A stretch of 64,000 bases of DNA from Pseudomonas putida (GTDB lineage: Bacteria; Pseudomonadota; Gammaproteobacteria; Pseudomonadales; Pseudomonadaceae), in NCBI RefSeq assembly GCF_022627325.1, contig NZ_JAETZZ010000013.1, forward strand, positions 62,001-126,000, read 5' to 3'. The translations under genes and the position numbers were made by a program. Shown one piece after another: positions 49,853-59,001 of the stretch. How positions within the stretch are numbered: position 1 is the stretch's first letter; each line of letters begins with the position of its first letter. The notes beneath the pieces are model-generated. The model was given only the letters and a program-made list of their open reading frames with translations. It searched no databases and had not been told where the DNA came from.

Positions 49853-50551
49853 TTAGCGTGACAACGGCCACAAGCTGCTGGGGTTCGTGACCTCCAGCAC
49901 GAGCTCCGGCTCGCGCAGTGGCAAGCGTCGCAGCAGCTCTTGTGCCGCGCTCTGTGGCGTCCACTCTTCTGGGTAGGCCATCGCTGACGTGACTGGCGTC
50001 TTCAGCGATTGCGGCGCCACCACTGTCAGGTCAATACCTTCATTTTTCAGCGACTGGCGCGCCTCGCGAAACCACTGCGGTGTGTTGTTCCAGCCTGCTG
50101 TGACTTGCGTGGGCGCGTACAACTGCAGGGCTGAATAACGGTTGAAGATCGCCATTACCTGCGGCTTGTCGCCTTTGATCAGCAACGGTAATACCTTGCC
50201 CATACAGTGCTCGGCCGCCAGCTGATTACTGCTGACGATCGTCTCGAACACGTCTGTGGCCGATACCGTATCCGGCAGGTAATCGCTGGTCCCGGCATTG
50301 ATGATCAGGCTGTCCAGCGAGCCCCAGGTATGACAAAGCTGAAGGCAGGCATCGGCTGCCTGGTCTTCGTCATGCAACTGCCAGGGCAGGCGCAAGATAC
50401 GGCTGCCATGGTGCGCTGCCAAGCTATCGAGCGCTTGGCAGTCCTTGCCACTTGCCGCTACCCGGTGCCCTTGCCCAAGCAGCTGTTCCACTAAAGCCAG
50501 TCCCAGGCCGCTGCCGGCCCCCGTAACCCAGAAAAATCGCGGATGATTCAA
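49853..50551 (-). CDS. SDR-family protein with altered active site
   Basis: This 232-residue Rossmann protein has the SDR cofactor motif VTGAGSGLGLALVEQLL and the structural NAG (LIINAGTSDYLP). The catalytic YxxxK is not conserved: the corresponding segment reads YSALQLYAPTQVTAGW, with Gln where Lys is expected. It may bind a nucleotide without acting as a dehydrogenase, or use another residue. It lies 17 bp after the photolyase gene and is probably the last gene of the light-response operon. Confidence 0.8.
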   Translation of the reverse strand: MNHPRFFWVTGAGSGLGLALVEQLLGQGHRVAASGKDCQALDSLAAHHGSRILRLPWQLHDEDQAADACLQLCHTWGSLDSLIINAGTSDYLPDTVSATDVFETIVSSNQLAAEHCMGKVLPLLIKGDKPQVMAIFNRYSALQLYAPTQVTAGWNNTPQWFREARQSLKNEGIDLTVVAPQSLKTPVTSAMAYPEEWTPQSAAQELLRRLPLREPELVLEVTNPSSLWPLSR

Positions 50552-50568
50552 TACACGGACCCCTCACC

Positions 50569-51990
50569 CTAACTACGCGACAACCCCTTGAAGGCCTCCA
50601 GTGCACGCTGGCGACTACTACTTAGGTCAACTATAGGACGATGGTACGAATTATCGGCGAAAAGATCCTTATTTTGCGTAGGCTGATGGATACTTTTTTC
50701 ATCCAGCCCGCGCAGCTCGGGTACCCAGTGGCGAATGAAGTGCCCTTGTGGGTCGAACCGTTGCGACTGCGAAATGGGGTTGAAGATACGGAAATAAGGT
50801 ACCGAGTCCGTGCCCGTGGAGGCGCTCCACTGCCAGCCACCATTGTTGGCGGCAAGATCACCGTCTATCAGGTGGCGCATGAAATGCCGTTCGCCCTTGC
50901 GCCAATCGATCAGCAAGTTCTTGCTGAGGAACATGGCGACGATCATGCGCAGGCGATTGTGCATCCATCCGGTGTGCAGCAACTGGCGCATGGCCGCGTC
51001 GATGATCGGGAACCCGGTGCGTCCCTGTTCCCAGGCCTCAAGGTCGGCAGGGGCATCGCGCCAGGGCAATGCCTCAGTGTGTGTGCGGAATGCTCGGTGC
51101 CGTGACACCTGTGGATAACCGGTCAGGATATGTTTGTAGAACTCGCGCCAGAGTAATTCGTTGATCCAGGTCTGGGTGCCAGTACTACCACTGTCGAACT
51201 CGCCGCGGTTGCTCGCCAGTGCGGCGTGCAGGCACTGGCGGGGTGAGACCACCCCGGCCGCCAGGTAAGCCGAAAGTTGGCTGGTACCCGGTTTAGCCGG
51301 CAGGTCGCGCAGGTGATGGTAATCCTCGATGGTTTCATCCACGAAGCGTGACAGCCGGGCGTGCGCTTCGTCCTCGCCAGCAGGCCAGTGTTCGCTCAGG
51401 GCACGCGGTGGTTTGTCGAAGCCTTCGATGTGTTGTGGGATGGGGTCGCTGGCGACGTCCACCGGGGCCTGCCTTTTTACCCGAGGCGCTTGCGACGGCA
51501 GGCTTCGGTGCAGGTGTTCCAGGCAAACTTTCTTGAACTGGCTGAAGACCTGGAAGTAATCCCCACTGCGGGTCAGCACGGTGCCGGGGCGGAACAGCAG
51601 CTGGTCGAGGTAGCTGTGGGCCTGAACGCCGGAAGCTTCCAGTAGCGCCCGGGTCGCCTGGTCGCGGCTGTTCTCGTTGATGCCGTACTCATCGTTCCAG
51701 TGCACCGCTTCGATCTTGTGCTGGCGGCATACGTCAAGCAGCGTTTGCGCCGCCTGATCCCAGGTGTCGATCCTGCGGACCAGCAGCGGGATATTGAGGC
51801 CCTCGAGTGACTTTCGCAGGTCGCGCAGGTTACGCAGCCAGAAGTCGACCTTGCAGGCAGCGTCGTCGTGCGCCTGCCATTGGCCTGGGCTGGCCAGCCA
51901 CAAGGCCACGGTAGGGCCGCGTTCACAGGCGGCGCTCAGGGCAGTGTTGTCGTTGACGCGCAGGTCGCTGCGCAGCCAGATCAATTGCAT
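50569..51990 (-). CDS. phrB: Deoxyribodipyrimidine photolyase (class I CPD)
   Basis: This light-driven repair enzyme of 473 residues splits cyclobutane pyrimidine dimers. The antenna (photolyase N-terminal) domain starts LIWLRSDLRVNDNTALSAAC. The FAD domain has TGFPIIDAAMRQLLHTGWMHNRLRMIVAMFL and the DNA-binding region WQWSASTGTDSVPYFRIFNP. The Trp electron chain residues are present in these segments. It is preceded by the MerR-type gene (7-bp gap) and is likely induced by light through that regulator. Confidence 0.96.
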   Translation of the reverse strand: MQLIWLRSDLRVNDNTALSAACERGPTVALWLASPGQWQAHDDAACKVDFWLRNLRDLRKSLEGLNIPLLVRRIDTWDQAAQTLLDVCRQHKIEAVHWNDEYGINENSRDQATRALLEASGVQAHSYLDQLLFRPGTVLTRSGDYFQVFSQFKKVCLEHLHRSLPSQAPRVKRQAPVDVASDPIPQHIEGFDKPPRALSEHWPAGEDEAHARLSRFVDETIEDYHHLRDLPAKPGTSQLSAYLAAGVVSPRQCLHAALASNRGEFDSGSTGTQTWINELLWREFYKHILTGYPQVSRHRAFRTHTEALPWRDAPADLEAWEQGRTGFPIIDAAMRQLLHTGWMHNRLRMIVAMFLSKNLLIDWRKGERHFMRHLIDGDLAANNGGWQWSASTGTDSVPYFRIFNPISQSQRFDPQGHFIRHWVPELRGLDEKSIHQPTQNKDLFADNSYHRPIVDLSSSRQRALEAFKGLSRS

Positions 51991-51997
51991 GGGGTAT

Positions 51998-52879
51998 CTA
52001 CTCTACAGGCGGGCGGTCATTGCCTTGCAGCGTTCGCAATGCCGCCTGCGGGGTATCGAACAGGAAAAGCTCGGGCAGACCGAAGGCTTGCAGTTGAGCT
52101 TGATGGAGGGAAATCGTGGCACCGCCCAGCAGCTTCGTGCCTGCTATGCCCTGCAGGGTGCGCAGCAGGGCCCTGCCTTCGATGCGCGGGCCCAGGTGCA
52201 GCAGCAGGGCGCGAGGTTGCAGAGCGGTGACGGCGCGCTGCAACTCCACCCCGCTCACGGGGTATTCCAGCACTTCGACGGGGATGCCACTGCTGCTCAG
52301 CAACCAGGCAGAAAGCCAAAAGCTGGGGTCGAAGGCGTGCTCGCTGTCTTGGGCCAGCAGCACGGCCGGGCCGTGCAGTGATTGATTGTCGTGGTAGACC
52401 CGCGCCCCCAACTTGCTGCGCAGCCACGTGTGGAAGAACACCTGCTCAAGCCTGGCATTGAAGTAATTGCACCAACGCTGCGCCAGGCTATCGAGCAACG
52501 GCAGTAGCAATTTCTCGCACAGGGTGACTGCAGGGTACAGCGCCATGGCTTGGTTCAGCTGCTGGTCGAGGCTGCGCTGGGACAGGTTGGCGATGGCCTC
52601 GATCAACTGTTGCTGGCGAGTTTGCCAGTCGCCTTGCGGGGCAGCGCCGGGTGGTTTGTCGAGCAACTCACGCACCTGGCCGACCGATGCGCCCCGTTCC
52701 AGCCACGCCAGGATCGCTTGGACTCGTTCGACCTGATCGCGCCCATACAAGCGGTGGCCTTTGGCGGTCCGTTGTGGCTTCAGCAGGCCATAGCGCCGCT
52801 CCCAGGCGCGCAGGGTGACTGGGTTCACGCCGGTGCGGCGGGCCAGTTCACCGATGGGCATGGGCGTTTCAGACTGCAT
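51998..52879 (-). CDS. MerR-family LitR/CarH-like light regulator
   Basis: This 293-residue protein has an N-terminal MerR helix-turn-helix (MPIGELARRTGVNPVTLRAWERRYGL). A helical region and a C-terminal Rossmann-like domain similar to B12-binding photoreceptors follow (residues ~150-290). The B12-ligand motif is only partly kept: DSEHAFDP has a His but not the full DxHxxG form, as in the short LitR proteins of P. putida (PplR1 type). It lies in an operon with phrB, and two TGTACA-N12-TGTA(C/T)A sites occur nearby. It most likely represses the operon in the dark. Its start overlaps the preceding gene by 11 bp. Confidence 0.88.
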   Translation of the reverse strand: MQSETPMPIGELARRTGVNPVTLRAWERRYGLLKPQRTAKGHRLYGRDQVERVQAILAWLERGASVGQVRELLDKPPGAAPQGDWQTRQQQLIEAIANLSQRSLDQQLNQAMALYPAVTLCEKLLLPLLDSLAQRWCNYFNARLEQVFFHTWLRSKLGARVYHDNQSLHGPAVLLAQDSEHAFDPSFWLSAWLLSSSGIPVEVLEYPVSGVELQRAVTALQPRALLLHLGPRIEGRALLRTLQGIAGTKLLGGATISLHQAQLQAFGLPELFLFDTPQAALRTLQGNDRPPVE

Positions 52880-53837
52880 TACGTAGCCCCAGGCTGTCGG
52901 GGTGTGGCTGCAGGTAGGCCTGCTGCAGCAGGTACGGGTCTGGGTGCTTGCGCAAATGGTGTTTGAGCAAGGTCAGCGGCACCACCAGCGGCACGACCCC
53001 TTGCTGGTACTGGTCGATGATGTGTTTCAGCTCGGCCTTGTCCTGCTGCGTCAATGCGTCTTTGAAATAGCCACTGAGGTGCTGCAGAACGTTGCCATGG
53101 GTGCCGCGGCTGGCGCAGCGACGCAGCGCCTGCATCAACTGGCTGAAATAGCGGGGCCCGATGACCTCAGGGTCGTCGTCCCGGCTCATGCTGCCAAGCA
53201 GGCGCCCAAGCTGCCGGTAAGCCTGCGGGTTGTTGGCCATGAGCAGGTACTTGTAGCGCGAATGGAAGCGCACCAGTGCGCCACGGCTCAAACCCTCGGC
53301 CAGCAGATGCTGCCAGTCCGCATAGGCGTAGACGCGGCTGATGAAGTTTTCGCGCAATACCGGGTCGTGCAGGCGGCCCTCTTCCTCCACCGGCAGGTCC
53401 GGGCGACGGGCGCAGAAGGCCGCTGCATAGGCGCCCCTGCCGCCCTGTACTGCCGGGTGACCGTTATCCTGGTAGACCTTGACCCGTTCCAGCCCGCAGG
53501 ACGGCGACTTCTGCATGAAAATGTAGCCACAGATATCAGCCAGCTCATCGGCCATCTGTTCGCCGTAGCTGGCGAGTGGGCCAGTGAAGTCCTCGCCAGG
53601 GTTGCGTGTCCCGACCACGACGGGGTGTTCGGGGTCACCGACCAGGCGGATCGGGTCGCGGGGCACGCCCAGGCCGATAGCGACTTCTGGGCAGACCGGC
53701 CGCCAATCGAAATGTTCTTCCAGCTGGGTACGGCACAGATCGGACGATTTGTGCCCGCCGTTGTAGCGCACACTGTGGCCTGTCAGGCATGAGCTGATGG
53801 CAATGCGGGGCTTACGCTGGGCGGATGGATCGTGCAT
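52869..53837 (-). CDS. DUF523 and DUF1722 domain protein
   Basis: This 322-residue protein has an N-terminal DUF523 domain with Cys-containing segments (AISSCLTGHSVRYNGGHK, RPVCPEVAIGLGVPR, QKSPSCGLERVKVY). A C-terminal DUF1722 domain follows (residues ~200-320, including SRYKYLLMANNPQAYRQLGRL). The ATG at 53837 is preceded by GGAGG; an upstream ATG would overlap the operator. It is first in the light-response operon. The cysteines suggest an iron-sulphur cluster, and the gene is often found beside photolyases; the function is not settled. Confidence 0.88.
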   Translation of the reverse strand: MHDPSAQRKPRIAISSCLTGHSVRYNGGHKSSDLCRTQLEEHFDWRPVCPEVAIGLGVPRDPIRLVGDPEHPVVVGTRNPGEDFTGPLASYGEQMADELADICGYIFMQKSPSCGLERVKVYQDNGHPAVQGGRGAYAAAFCARRPDLPVEEEGRLHDPVLRENFISRVYAYADWQHLLAEGLSRGALVRFHSRYKYLLMANNPQAYRQLGRLLGSMSRDDDPEVIGPRYFSQLMQALRRCASRGTHGNVLQHLSGYFKDALTQQDKAELKHIIDQYQQGVVPLVVPLTLLKHHLRKHPDPYLLQQAYLQPHPDSLGLRNAV

Positions 53838-53854
53838 GGCTGCCTCCGAAAACT

Positions 53855-53878
53855 TGTACATGGAATCGCGCGTGTACA
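53855..53878. promoter_or_regulatory. LitR-type operator of the light-response operon
   Basis: The sequence is TGTACA, 12 bases, TGTACA, located 18 bp before the DUF523 start. It fits the T(G/A)TACA-N12-TGTA(C/T)A site reported for the P. putida LitR protein, as I remember it. Confidence 0.75.
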
Positions 53879-53943
53879 AGGTTATTCCAGCACAGCCACA
53901 AACTTATGCAAACTAGTATTTTTGTATAGTTTTGCAGTTTTGC

Positions 53944-54930
53944 TTATTCGAGATGCTCCAGCAGGCGTCGGGCCGCCTCCTGACCGCTGAGCCAGGCGCC
54001 TTCCACGCGGCCAGACAAGCACCAGTCGCCGCAGGCATAGAGCCCTTGGTCGGCATCGGCCAGCGCGCCCCATTCGTGACTGCCGGCCGGCCGCGCATAC
54101 AGCCAGCGATGCGCCACGGAGAAGGACGGTGCGGGCACCACGCAGCCGACCAGTTCGGCGAATTCGCCCCAAAGCTGTTCGATCACTTCTTCCTTGGCCA
54201 GGTCGATGTGCTGCTTGCTCCACGTGGAGGTGGCATGCAGTACCCAGGTATCGAGCTGCTCATCGCGGCCTGGCTTGCTACGGTTGCGGGCCAACCAGTC
54301 GAGCGGGTTGTCCTGTACGAAGCAGCCCTGCATCGGGGTGTCCAGCGGTGTCTGAAAAGCCAGGGCAACGGCCCATGTGGGCTCCATTACCACGCCCGCT
54401 GCCACAGCGGCCAGTTTGGGGGTCGCGGCCAGCAGCGGCGTGGCTTGCGGCGCGGGGACGGCAATCACAACGCGGCTGAACGGGCCATGGCTGCAGCCTT
54501 CGGTGTCCTGAAGGTGCCAGTACTGCTTGCCGCGGAACACTTCGGCGATGCGGCAGCCGAAGTTGACCGTGACGTCCTTGAGCATGCCGCGGGTGATCGC
54601 GCTCATGCGCGGCACGCCGACCCAGCGCGTCTGTTCGTCGGGGGAGGGAGTCAGTTCACCGTCACGGTAGTTGTACAGCTGCGGCTTCCACTGTTCGGCC
54701 CAGCCGGCGGCCACCCATTGCTGCACCTGCTCGACGAAGCGCCGGTCGCGCGCAGTGAAGTACTGGGCGCCCAGATCGAGCGCTCCGGCCTCGCTGCGTT
54801 TGCTGGCCATGCGCCCGCCACTGCCGTGGCCTTTGTCGAACAGGTGAACGGATTGCCCGGCCTTCTGCAGGGCCTGGGCAGCGGAAAGGCCGGCGATACC
54901 GGCACCGATGATGGCAATAGGTACTGTCAT
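53944..54930 (-). CDS. NAD(P)/FAD-dependent amine oxidase-like protein
   Basis: This flavoprotein of 328 residues has the dinucleotide motif IAIIGAGIAGLSAAQALQKAG, the GGRMASKR motif near residue 38 and a C-terminal FAD site (GLYACGDWCLSGRVEGAWLSG). It resembles the short renalase-like oxidases of Pseudomonas; the substrate is unknown. A LitR-type operator lies 50 bp upstream (54981-55004), so it is likely light-induced along with phrB. Confidence 0.88.
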   Translation of the reverse strand: MTVPIAIIGAGIAGLSAAQALQKAGQSVHLFDKGHGSGGRMASKRSEAGALDLGAQYFTARDRRFVEQVQQWVAAGWAEQWKPQLYNYRDGELTPSPDEQTRWVGVPRMSAITRGMLKDVTVNFGCRIAEVFRGKQYWHLQDTEGCSHGPFSRVVIAVPAPQATPLLAATPKLAAVAAGVVMEPTWAVALAFQTPLDTPMQGCFVQDNPLDWLARNRSKPGRDEQLDTWVLHATSTWSKQHIDLAKEEVIEQLWGEFAELVGCVVPAPSFSVAHRWLYARPAGSHEWGALADADQGLYACGDWCLSGRVEGAWLSGQEAARRLLEHLE

Positions 54931-54980
54931 GATGGCCTCTTCGAACCTTGCTGTAAGCAGACTACGCTGTCAGGCAAACC

Positions 54981-55004
54981 TGTACAATGCTTAAAATCTG
55001 TATA
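54981..55004. promoter_or_regulatory. LitR-type operator between the flavoprotein and TIGR01777 genes
   Basis: The sequence is TGTACA, 12 bases, TGTATA. It lies 51 bp upstream of the flavoprotein start and 113 bp upstream of the divergent epimerase-like gene. Confidence 0.72.
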
Positions 55005-55116
55005 AGGTTATACCGCTTCTTAGGGCAGGTTGGCCTATGTTTATCTGAGAGCGTTGGGTTAAAAAAGTGCCTTGCTGTAAAAATAGACCATCGCCGCACT
55101 CTGTGAGGACACAGCC

Positions 55117-56022
55117 ATGCATATATTGCTGACAGGCGGCACTGGCTTGATCGGCCAGCATCTTTGCCCGTTCTGGCTCGCCCAAGGTCATCGCCTGACC
55201 GTGTGGAGCCGGCGCCCCGACCAGGTTGCGCGCCTGTGTGGCAGCGGGGTGCGAGGGGTTGCCCGGCTGGAAGAACTGGCCGCAGACGAGCCCGTGGACG
55301 CCGTGATCAACCTGGCCGGCGCACCGATTGCCGACCGGCCCTGGACTGCGTCACGGCGCAATGTGCTATGGGCCAGCCGTATCAGCCTTACCGAGCAATT
55401 GCTGGCCTGGCTCGAGACCCGCGAGCAACGTCCCGAAGTGCTGATTTCGGGGTCGGCGGTGGGCTGGTATGGCGATGGCGGTGAGCGTGAATTGACCGAG
55501 GCTTCGCCGCCGGTACGCGAGGATTTCGCCAGCCAACTGTGCATCGCGTGGGAAGAAACCGCGCAGCGTGCGCAGGCCCTTGGGCTGCGCGTGGTGTTGG
55601 TGCGCACGGGGCTGGTGCTGGCCAGCGATGGGGGCTTCCTGTCGCGCCTGCGCCTGCCGTTCAAGCTGGGGCTGGGCGGCCCATTGGGCAATGGCCGGCA
55701 GTGGATGCCTTGGGTGCATATAGACGACCAGGTTGCCCTGATAGATTTTCTGTTACGGCACAAGGACACCAGCGGTCCTTATAATGCCTGCGCGCCAGAG
55801 CCTGTGCGTAACCGCGAATTCGCCCGGCGCCTGGGCCGGGCGCTGCACCGGCCGGCGCTACTGCCGGTACCCGGCCTGCTGCTGAAGGCGGGCCTGGGCG
55901 AGCTGTCGACGCTGTTGCTTGGTGGCCAGCGGGCACGGCCTGTGCGTTTGCTGGCCGCAGGCTTCACCTTCCGTTTCAACGATCTGCAATCGGCCTTGGA
56001 CAACCTGTCCAAGCGCCTCTGA
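55117..56022 (+). CDS. TIGR01777 family sugar epimerase-like protein
   Basis: This extended-SDR protein of 301 residues has the NAD(P) motif ILLTGGTGLIGQHL. The family pattern includes INLAGAPIADRPWT, SGSAVGWYGDGGERELTE and the C-terminal DUF1731 region (LGELSTLLLGGQRARPVRLLAAGFTFRF). It is related to E. coli YfcH. It may belong to the light regulon because of the divergent operator. It lies 13 bp before hemH on the same strand. Confidence 0.9.
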   Translation: MHILLTGGTGLIGQHLCPFWLAQGHRLTVWSRRPDQVARLCGSGVRGVARLEELAADEPVDAVINLAGAPIADRPWTASRRNVLWASRISLTEQLLAWLETREQRPEVLISGSAVGWYGDGGERELTEASPPVREDFASQLCIAWEETAQRAQALGLRVVLVRTGLVLASDGGFLSRLRLPFKLGLGGPLGNGRQWMPWVHIDDQVALIDFLLRHKDTSGPYNACAPEPVRNREFARRLGRALHRPALLPVPGLLLKAGLGELSTLLLGGQRARPVRLLAAGFTFRFNDLQSALDNLSKRL

Positions 56023-56035
56023 CATAGGACGCTGC

Positions 56036-57049
56036 ATGACCGATCACGCGCTGTTGCTGGTCAACCTGGGTTCTCCGGCTTCCACATCGGTAGCCGATGT
56101 GCGCCGCTACCTCAATCAGTTCCTGATGGACCCCTACGTAGTCGACCTGCCATGGCCGTTGCGGCGCTTGCTGGTGTCGCTGATCCTGATCAAGCGCCCG
56201 GAGCAGTCTGCCCACGCCTATGCTTCGATCTGGTGGGACGAGGGCTCGCCCCTGGTGGTGTTGACGCGTCGGCTGCAGGCCGCGATGGTCGAGCACTGGC
56301 CCCACGGCCCGGTGGAAATCGCCATGCGTTATGGCGAGCCGGCGCTGCCACAGGTGCTCGAGCGCCTTGCCGCTCAAGGTGTGCGTACGGTGACGCTGGC
56401 GCCGCTTTACCCACAATTCGCTGACAGTACGGTGACTACGGTGGTGGCGCAGGCCAACCAGACTGTCGCCGAACGCGCCTTGCCGTTGCAATTGCGTGTG
56501 CTGCAACCGTTCTACGACCACCCTGAATACATCGATGCCCTGGTGGCCAGCGCCCGGCCTTACCTTGAACAGGACTATGACCACCTGTTGCTGAGTTTCC
56601 ATGGTTTGCCGGAGCGGCACCTGAAGAAGCTCATGCCTGGCAGCAAGCATGATCTGCGGGCAGCGGACTGCTGCAAGGACGCCAGCGCCGAAGTGCGCGC
56701 GGTGTGCTACCGCGGGCAATGCCTGGCGTCGGCGAAGGCGTTCGCCACCAGGATGGGCATCCCGGACGGCAAGTGGTCTGTCTCGTTCCAGTCGCGGTTA
56801 GGGCGGGACAAGTGGATCGAACCCTATACCGAGACGCGTCTGGATGAGCTGGCCAAGGCTGGTGCCAAAAAGCTGCTGGTGATGTGCCCTGCGTTCGTGG
56901 CCGACTGCATCGAGACGCTGGAGGAAATTGGCGATCGCGGCAAGGAGCAGTTCATCGAGGCGGGGGGCGAAGAGTTGGTCCTGGTGCCGTGCCTGAATGA
57001 TCACCCGGAGTGGGTGAGGGTGCTGGCGCAGATGTGTGAAAAGGCGTGA
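56036..57049 (+). CDS. hemH: Ferrochelatase
   Basis: This enzyme inserts Fe2+ into protoporphyrin IX to make haem. It has 337 residues from the ATG at 56036. The catalytic His lies in LLLSFHGLPERHLKK and the C-terminal active-site acids in CPAFVADCIETLEEI. The N-terminus HALLLVNLGSP is typical. It follows the epimerase-like gene by 13 bp and ends in a bidirectional terminator. Confidence 0.96.
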   Translation: MTDHALLLVNLGSPASTSVADVRRYLNQFLMDPYVVDLPWPLRRLLVSLILIKRPEQSAHAYASIWWDEGSPLVVLTRRLQAAMVEHWPHGPVEIAMRYGEPALPQVLERLAAQGVRTVTLAPLYPQFADSTVTTVVAQANQTVAERALPLQLRVLQPFYDHPEYIDALVASARPYLEQDYDHLLLSFHGLPERHLKKLMPGSKHDLRAADCCKDASAEVRAVCYRGQCLASAKAFATRMGIPDGKWSVSFQSRLGRDKWIEPYTETRLDELAKAGAKKLLVMCPAFVADCIETLEEIGDRGKEQFIEAGGEELVLVPCLNDHPEWVRVLAQMCEKA

Positions 57050-57053
57050 ATAA

Positions 57054-57076
57054 AAAGGGCCGCTTAGCGGCCCTTT
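57054..57076. terminator. Bidirectional terminator between hemH and uraA
   Basis: The stem AAAGGGCCGC / GCGGCCCTTT has a 3-base loop, with A and T runs on both sides, between convergent genes. Confidence 0.9.
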
Positions 57077-57094
57077 AGCGACGCGAGGCCGCTT

Positions 57095-58360
57095 CTACAC
57101 ATCCAGCTTCTCTTTCTTCCAGCCATCGTTGCCCGGCAGGATCAGGTTCAGGGCAATGGCCACGATAGCGCACAGGGCGATGCCCTTCAGGCCCCAATCA
57201 TCTGGGCCGTCGCCGCTGCCTATCAGCACGCCGCCGATACCGAATACCAGGGTCACCGACACGATCACCAGGTTGCGTGCTTCGCCCAGGTCGATCTTGT
57301 GGCGGATCATGGTGTTCATGCCCACCGCTGCGATCGAGCCGAACAGCAGGCAGAGGATGCCGCCCATCACCGGCACCGGGATGCTTTGCAACAACGCGCC
57401 GAACTTGCCGATGAAGGCCAGGGTGATGGCAAAGATCGCCGCCCAGGTCATGATCTTCGGGTTGTAGTTCTTGGTCAGCATCACGGCGCCGGTCACTTCG
57501 GCATACGTGGTATTGGGTGGGCCGCCGAACAGGCCTGCTGCCGTGGTGGCCAGGCCGTCACCGAGCAGAGTGCGGTGCAGGCCAGGCTTCTTCAGGTAGT
57601 CGCGGCCGGTCACGCTGCCGACTGCGATCACGCCGCCGATGTGCTCGATCGCCGGGGCCAGGGCTACCGGTACGATGAACAGGATGGCCTGCCAGTTGAA
57701 CGCTGGTGCGGTGAAGTTGGGGATCTCAAGCCAAGGCGCGGCGGCAATCTTGGCGGTGTCGACCACGCCAAAGGCGAACGCCAAAGCAAACCCTACCAGT
57801 ACCCCGGAGATGATCGGCACCAGGCGGAAGATGCCTTTGCCGAACACCGCGACGATCAGGGTGGTGAGCAACGCCGGCATTGAAATCAGCATGGCGGTCT
57901 TGTACGGCATGAGTACCGCGCCGTCACCGCCCTTGCCCATTGCCATGTTGGCCGCGATCGGTGCCATGGCCAGGCCGATGGAGATGATCACCGGGCCGAT
58001 CACCACGGGTGGCAGCATGCGGTCAATGAAACCGGTGCCCTTGATCTTCACCATCAGGCCCATGAAGGTGTACACGAAACCTGCGGCCATCACGCCGCCC
58101 ATGGTCTCGGCCAGGCCGAACTGGCCTTTGGCAAGGATGATGGGCGTGATGAAGGCAAAGCTCGAGGCCAGGAACACCGGGACCTGGCGGCCGGTGACCA
58201 GCTGGAACAGCAGGGTGCCGATACCCGCGGTGAACAGCGCGACGTTAGGGTCCAGGCCGGTGATCAGCGGCATCAGCACCAGCGCGCCAAATGCCACGAA
58301 GAGCATCTGCGCGCCCGAAACGACCTGGCGCCAGAGCGGGTCGTTGAAGCCGTCCTGCAT
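57095..58360 (-). CDS. uraA: Uracil permease (NCS2 family)
   Basis: This uracil:proton symporter of 421 residues has about 14 hydrophobic segments. Family signatures include the transport motif QHIGG-like segment AIEHIGGVIAVGSVTGRDYLKKPGLHRTLLGDGL and GGPPNTTYAEVTGAVMLTKNYNP. It lies 2 bp after upp on the same strand, the usual upp-uraA salvage operon. Confidence 0.95.
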   Translation of the reverse strand: MQDGFNDPLWRQVVSGAQMLFVAFGALVLMPLITGLDPNVALFTAGIGTLLFQLVTGRQVPVFLASSFAFITPIILAKGQFGLAETMGGVMAAGFVYTFMGLMVKIKGTGFIDRMLPPVVIGPVIISIGLAMAPIAANMAMGKGGDGAVLMPYKTAMLISMPALLTTLIVAVFGKGIFRLVPIISGVLVGFALAFAFGVVDTAKIAAAPWLEIPNFTAPAFNWQAILFIVPVALAPAIEHIGGVIAVGSVTGRDYLKKPGLHRTLLGDGLATTAAGLFGGPPNTTYAEVTGAVMLTKNYNPKIMTWAAIFAITLAFIGKFGALLQSIPVPVMGGILCLLFGSIAAVGMNTMIRHKIDLGEARNLVIVSVTLVFGIGGVLIGSGDGPDDWGLKGIALCAIVAIALNLILPGNDGWKKEKLDV

Positions 58361-58362
58361 GG

Positions 58363-59001
58363 TCAGGCGTCCTTCTGCTTGGTGCCGAAGATCTTGTCAC
58401 CGGCGTCGCCCAGGCCCGGCACGATGTAGCCGTGTTCGTTGAGGCGCTGGTCGATCGAGGCGGTGTAGATCTGCACATCCGGGTGGGCTTTTTCCACCAC
58501 TTCGATACCTTCTGGGGCTGCGACCAGCACCATGGCGCGGATTTCCTTGCAGCCGGCTTTCTTCAGCAGGTCGATGGTGGCGACCATCGAACCACCGGTG
58601 GCGAGCATCGGGTCGATGATCAGCGCCAGGCGCTGGTTGATGTCCGGCGCCAGCTTTTCCAGGTAGGTGTGCGCTTCGAGGGTCTCCTCGTTGCGGGCGA
58701 CACCCACGGCACTGACCTTGGCGCCCGGGATCAGGCTGAGCACGCCATCAAGCATGCCGATGCCGGCGCGCAGGATCGGTACCACGGTGATCTTCTTGCC
58801 GGCGATTTTTTCAACTTGCACCTTGCCACACCAGCCATCGATCTCGTAGGTTTCCAGTGGCAGGTCCTGAGTGGCTTCGTAGGTCAGTAGCGCGCCGACT
58901 TCCTGGGCGAGTTCGCGAAAGTTCTTGGTGCTGATGTCGGCACGGCGCATCAGGCCGAGCTTATGGCGGATCAGCGGGTGGCGGATCTCACGAGTGGGCA
59001 T
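58363..59001 (-). CDS. upp: Uracil phosphoribosyltransferase
   Basis: This enzyme converts uracil and PRPP to UMP. It has 212 residues. The PRPP loop lies in LALIIDPMLATGGSMVATIDLL, the uracil site in YIVPGLGDAGDKIFGT, and the N-terminus in HPLIRHKLGLMRRADIST. It is first in the upp-uraA operon and divergent from hpt. Confidence 0.97.
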   Translation of the reverse strand: MPTREIRHPLIRHKLGLMRRADISTKNFRELAQEVGALLTYEATQDLPLETYEIDGWCGKVQVEKIAGKKITVVPILRAGIGMLDGVLSLIPGAKVSAVGVARNEETLEAHTYLEKLAPDINQRLALIIDPMLATGGSMVATIDLLKKAGCKEIRAMVLVAAPEGIEVVEKAHPDVQIYTASIDQRLNEHGYIVPGLGDAGDKIFGTKQKDA

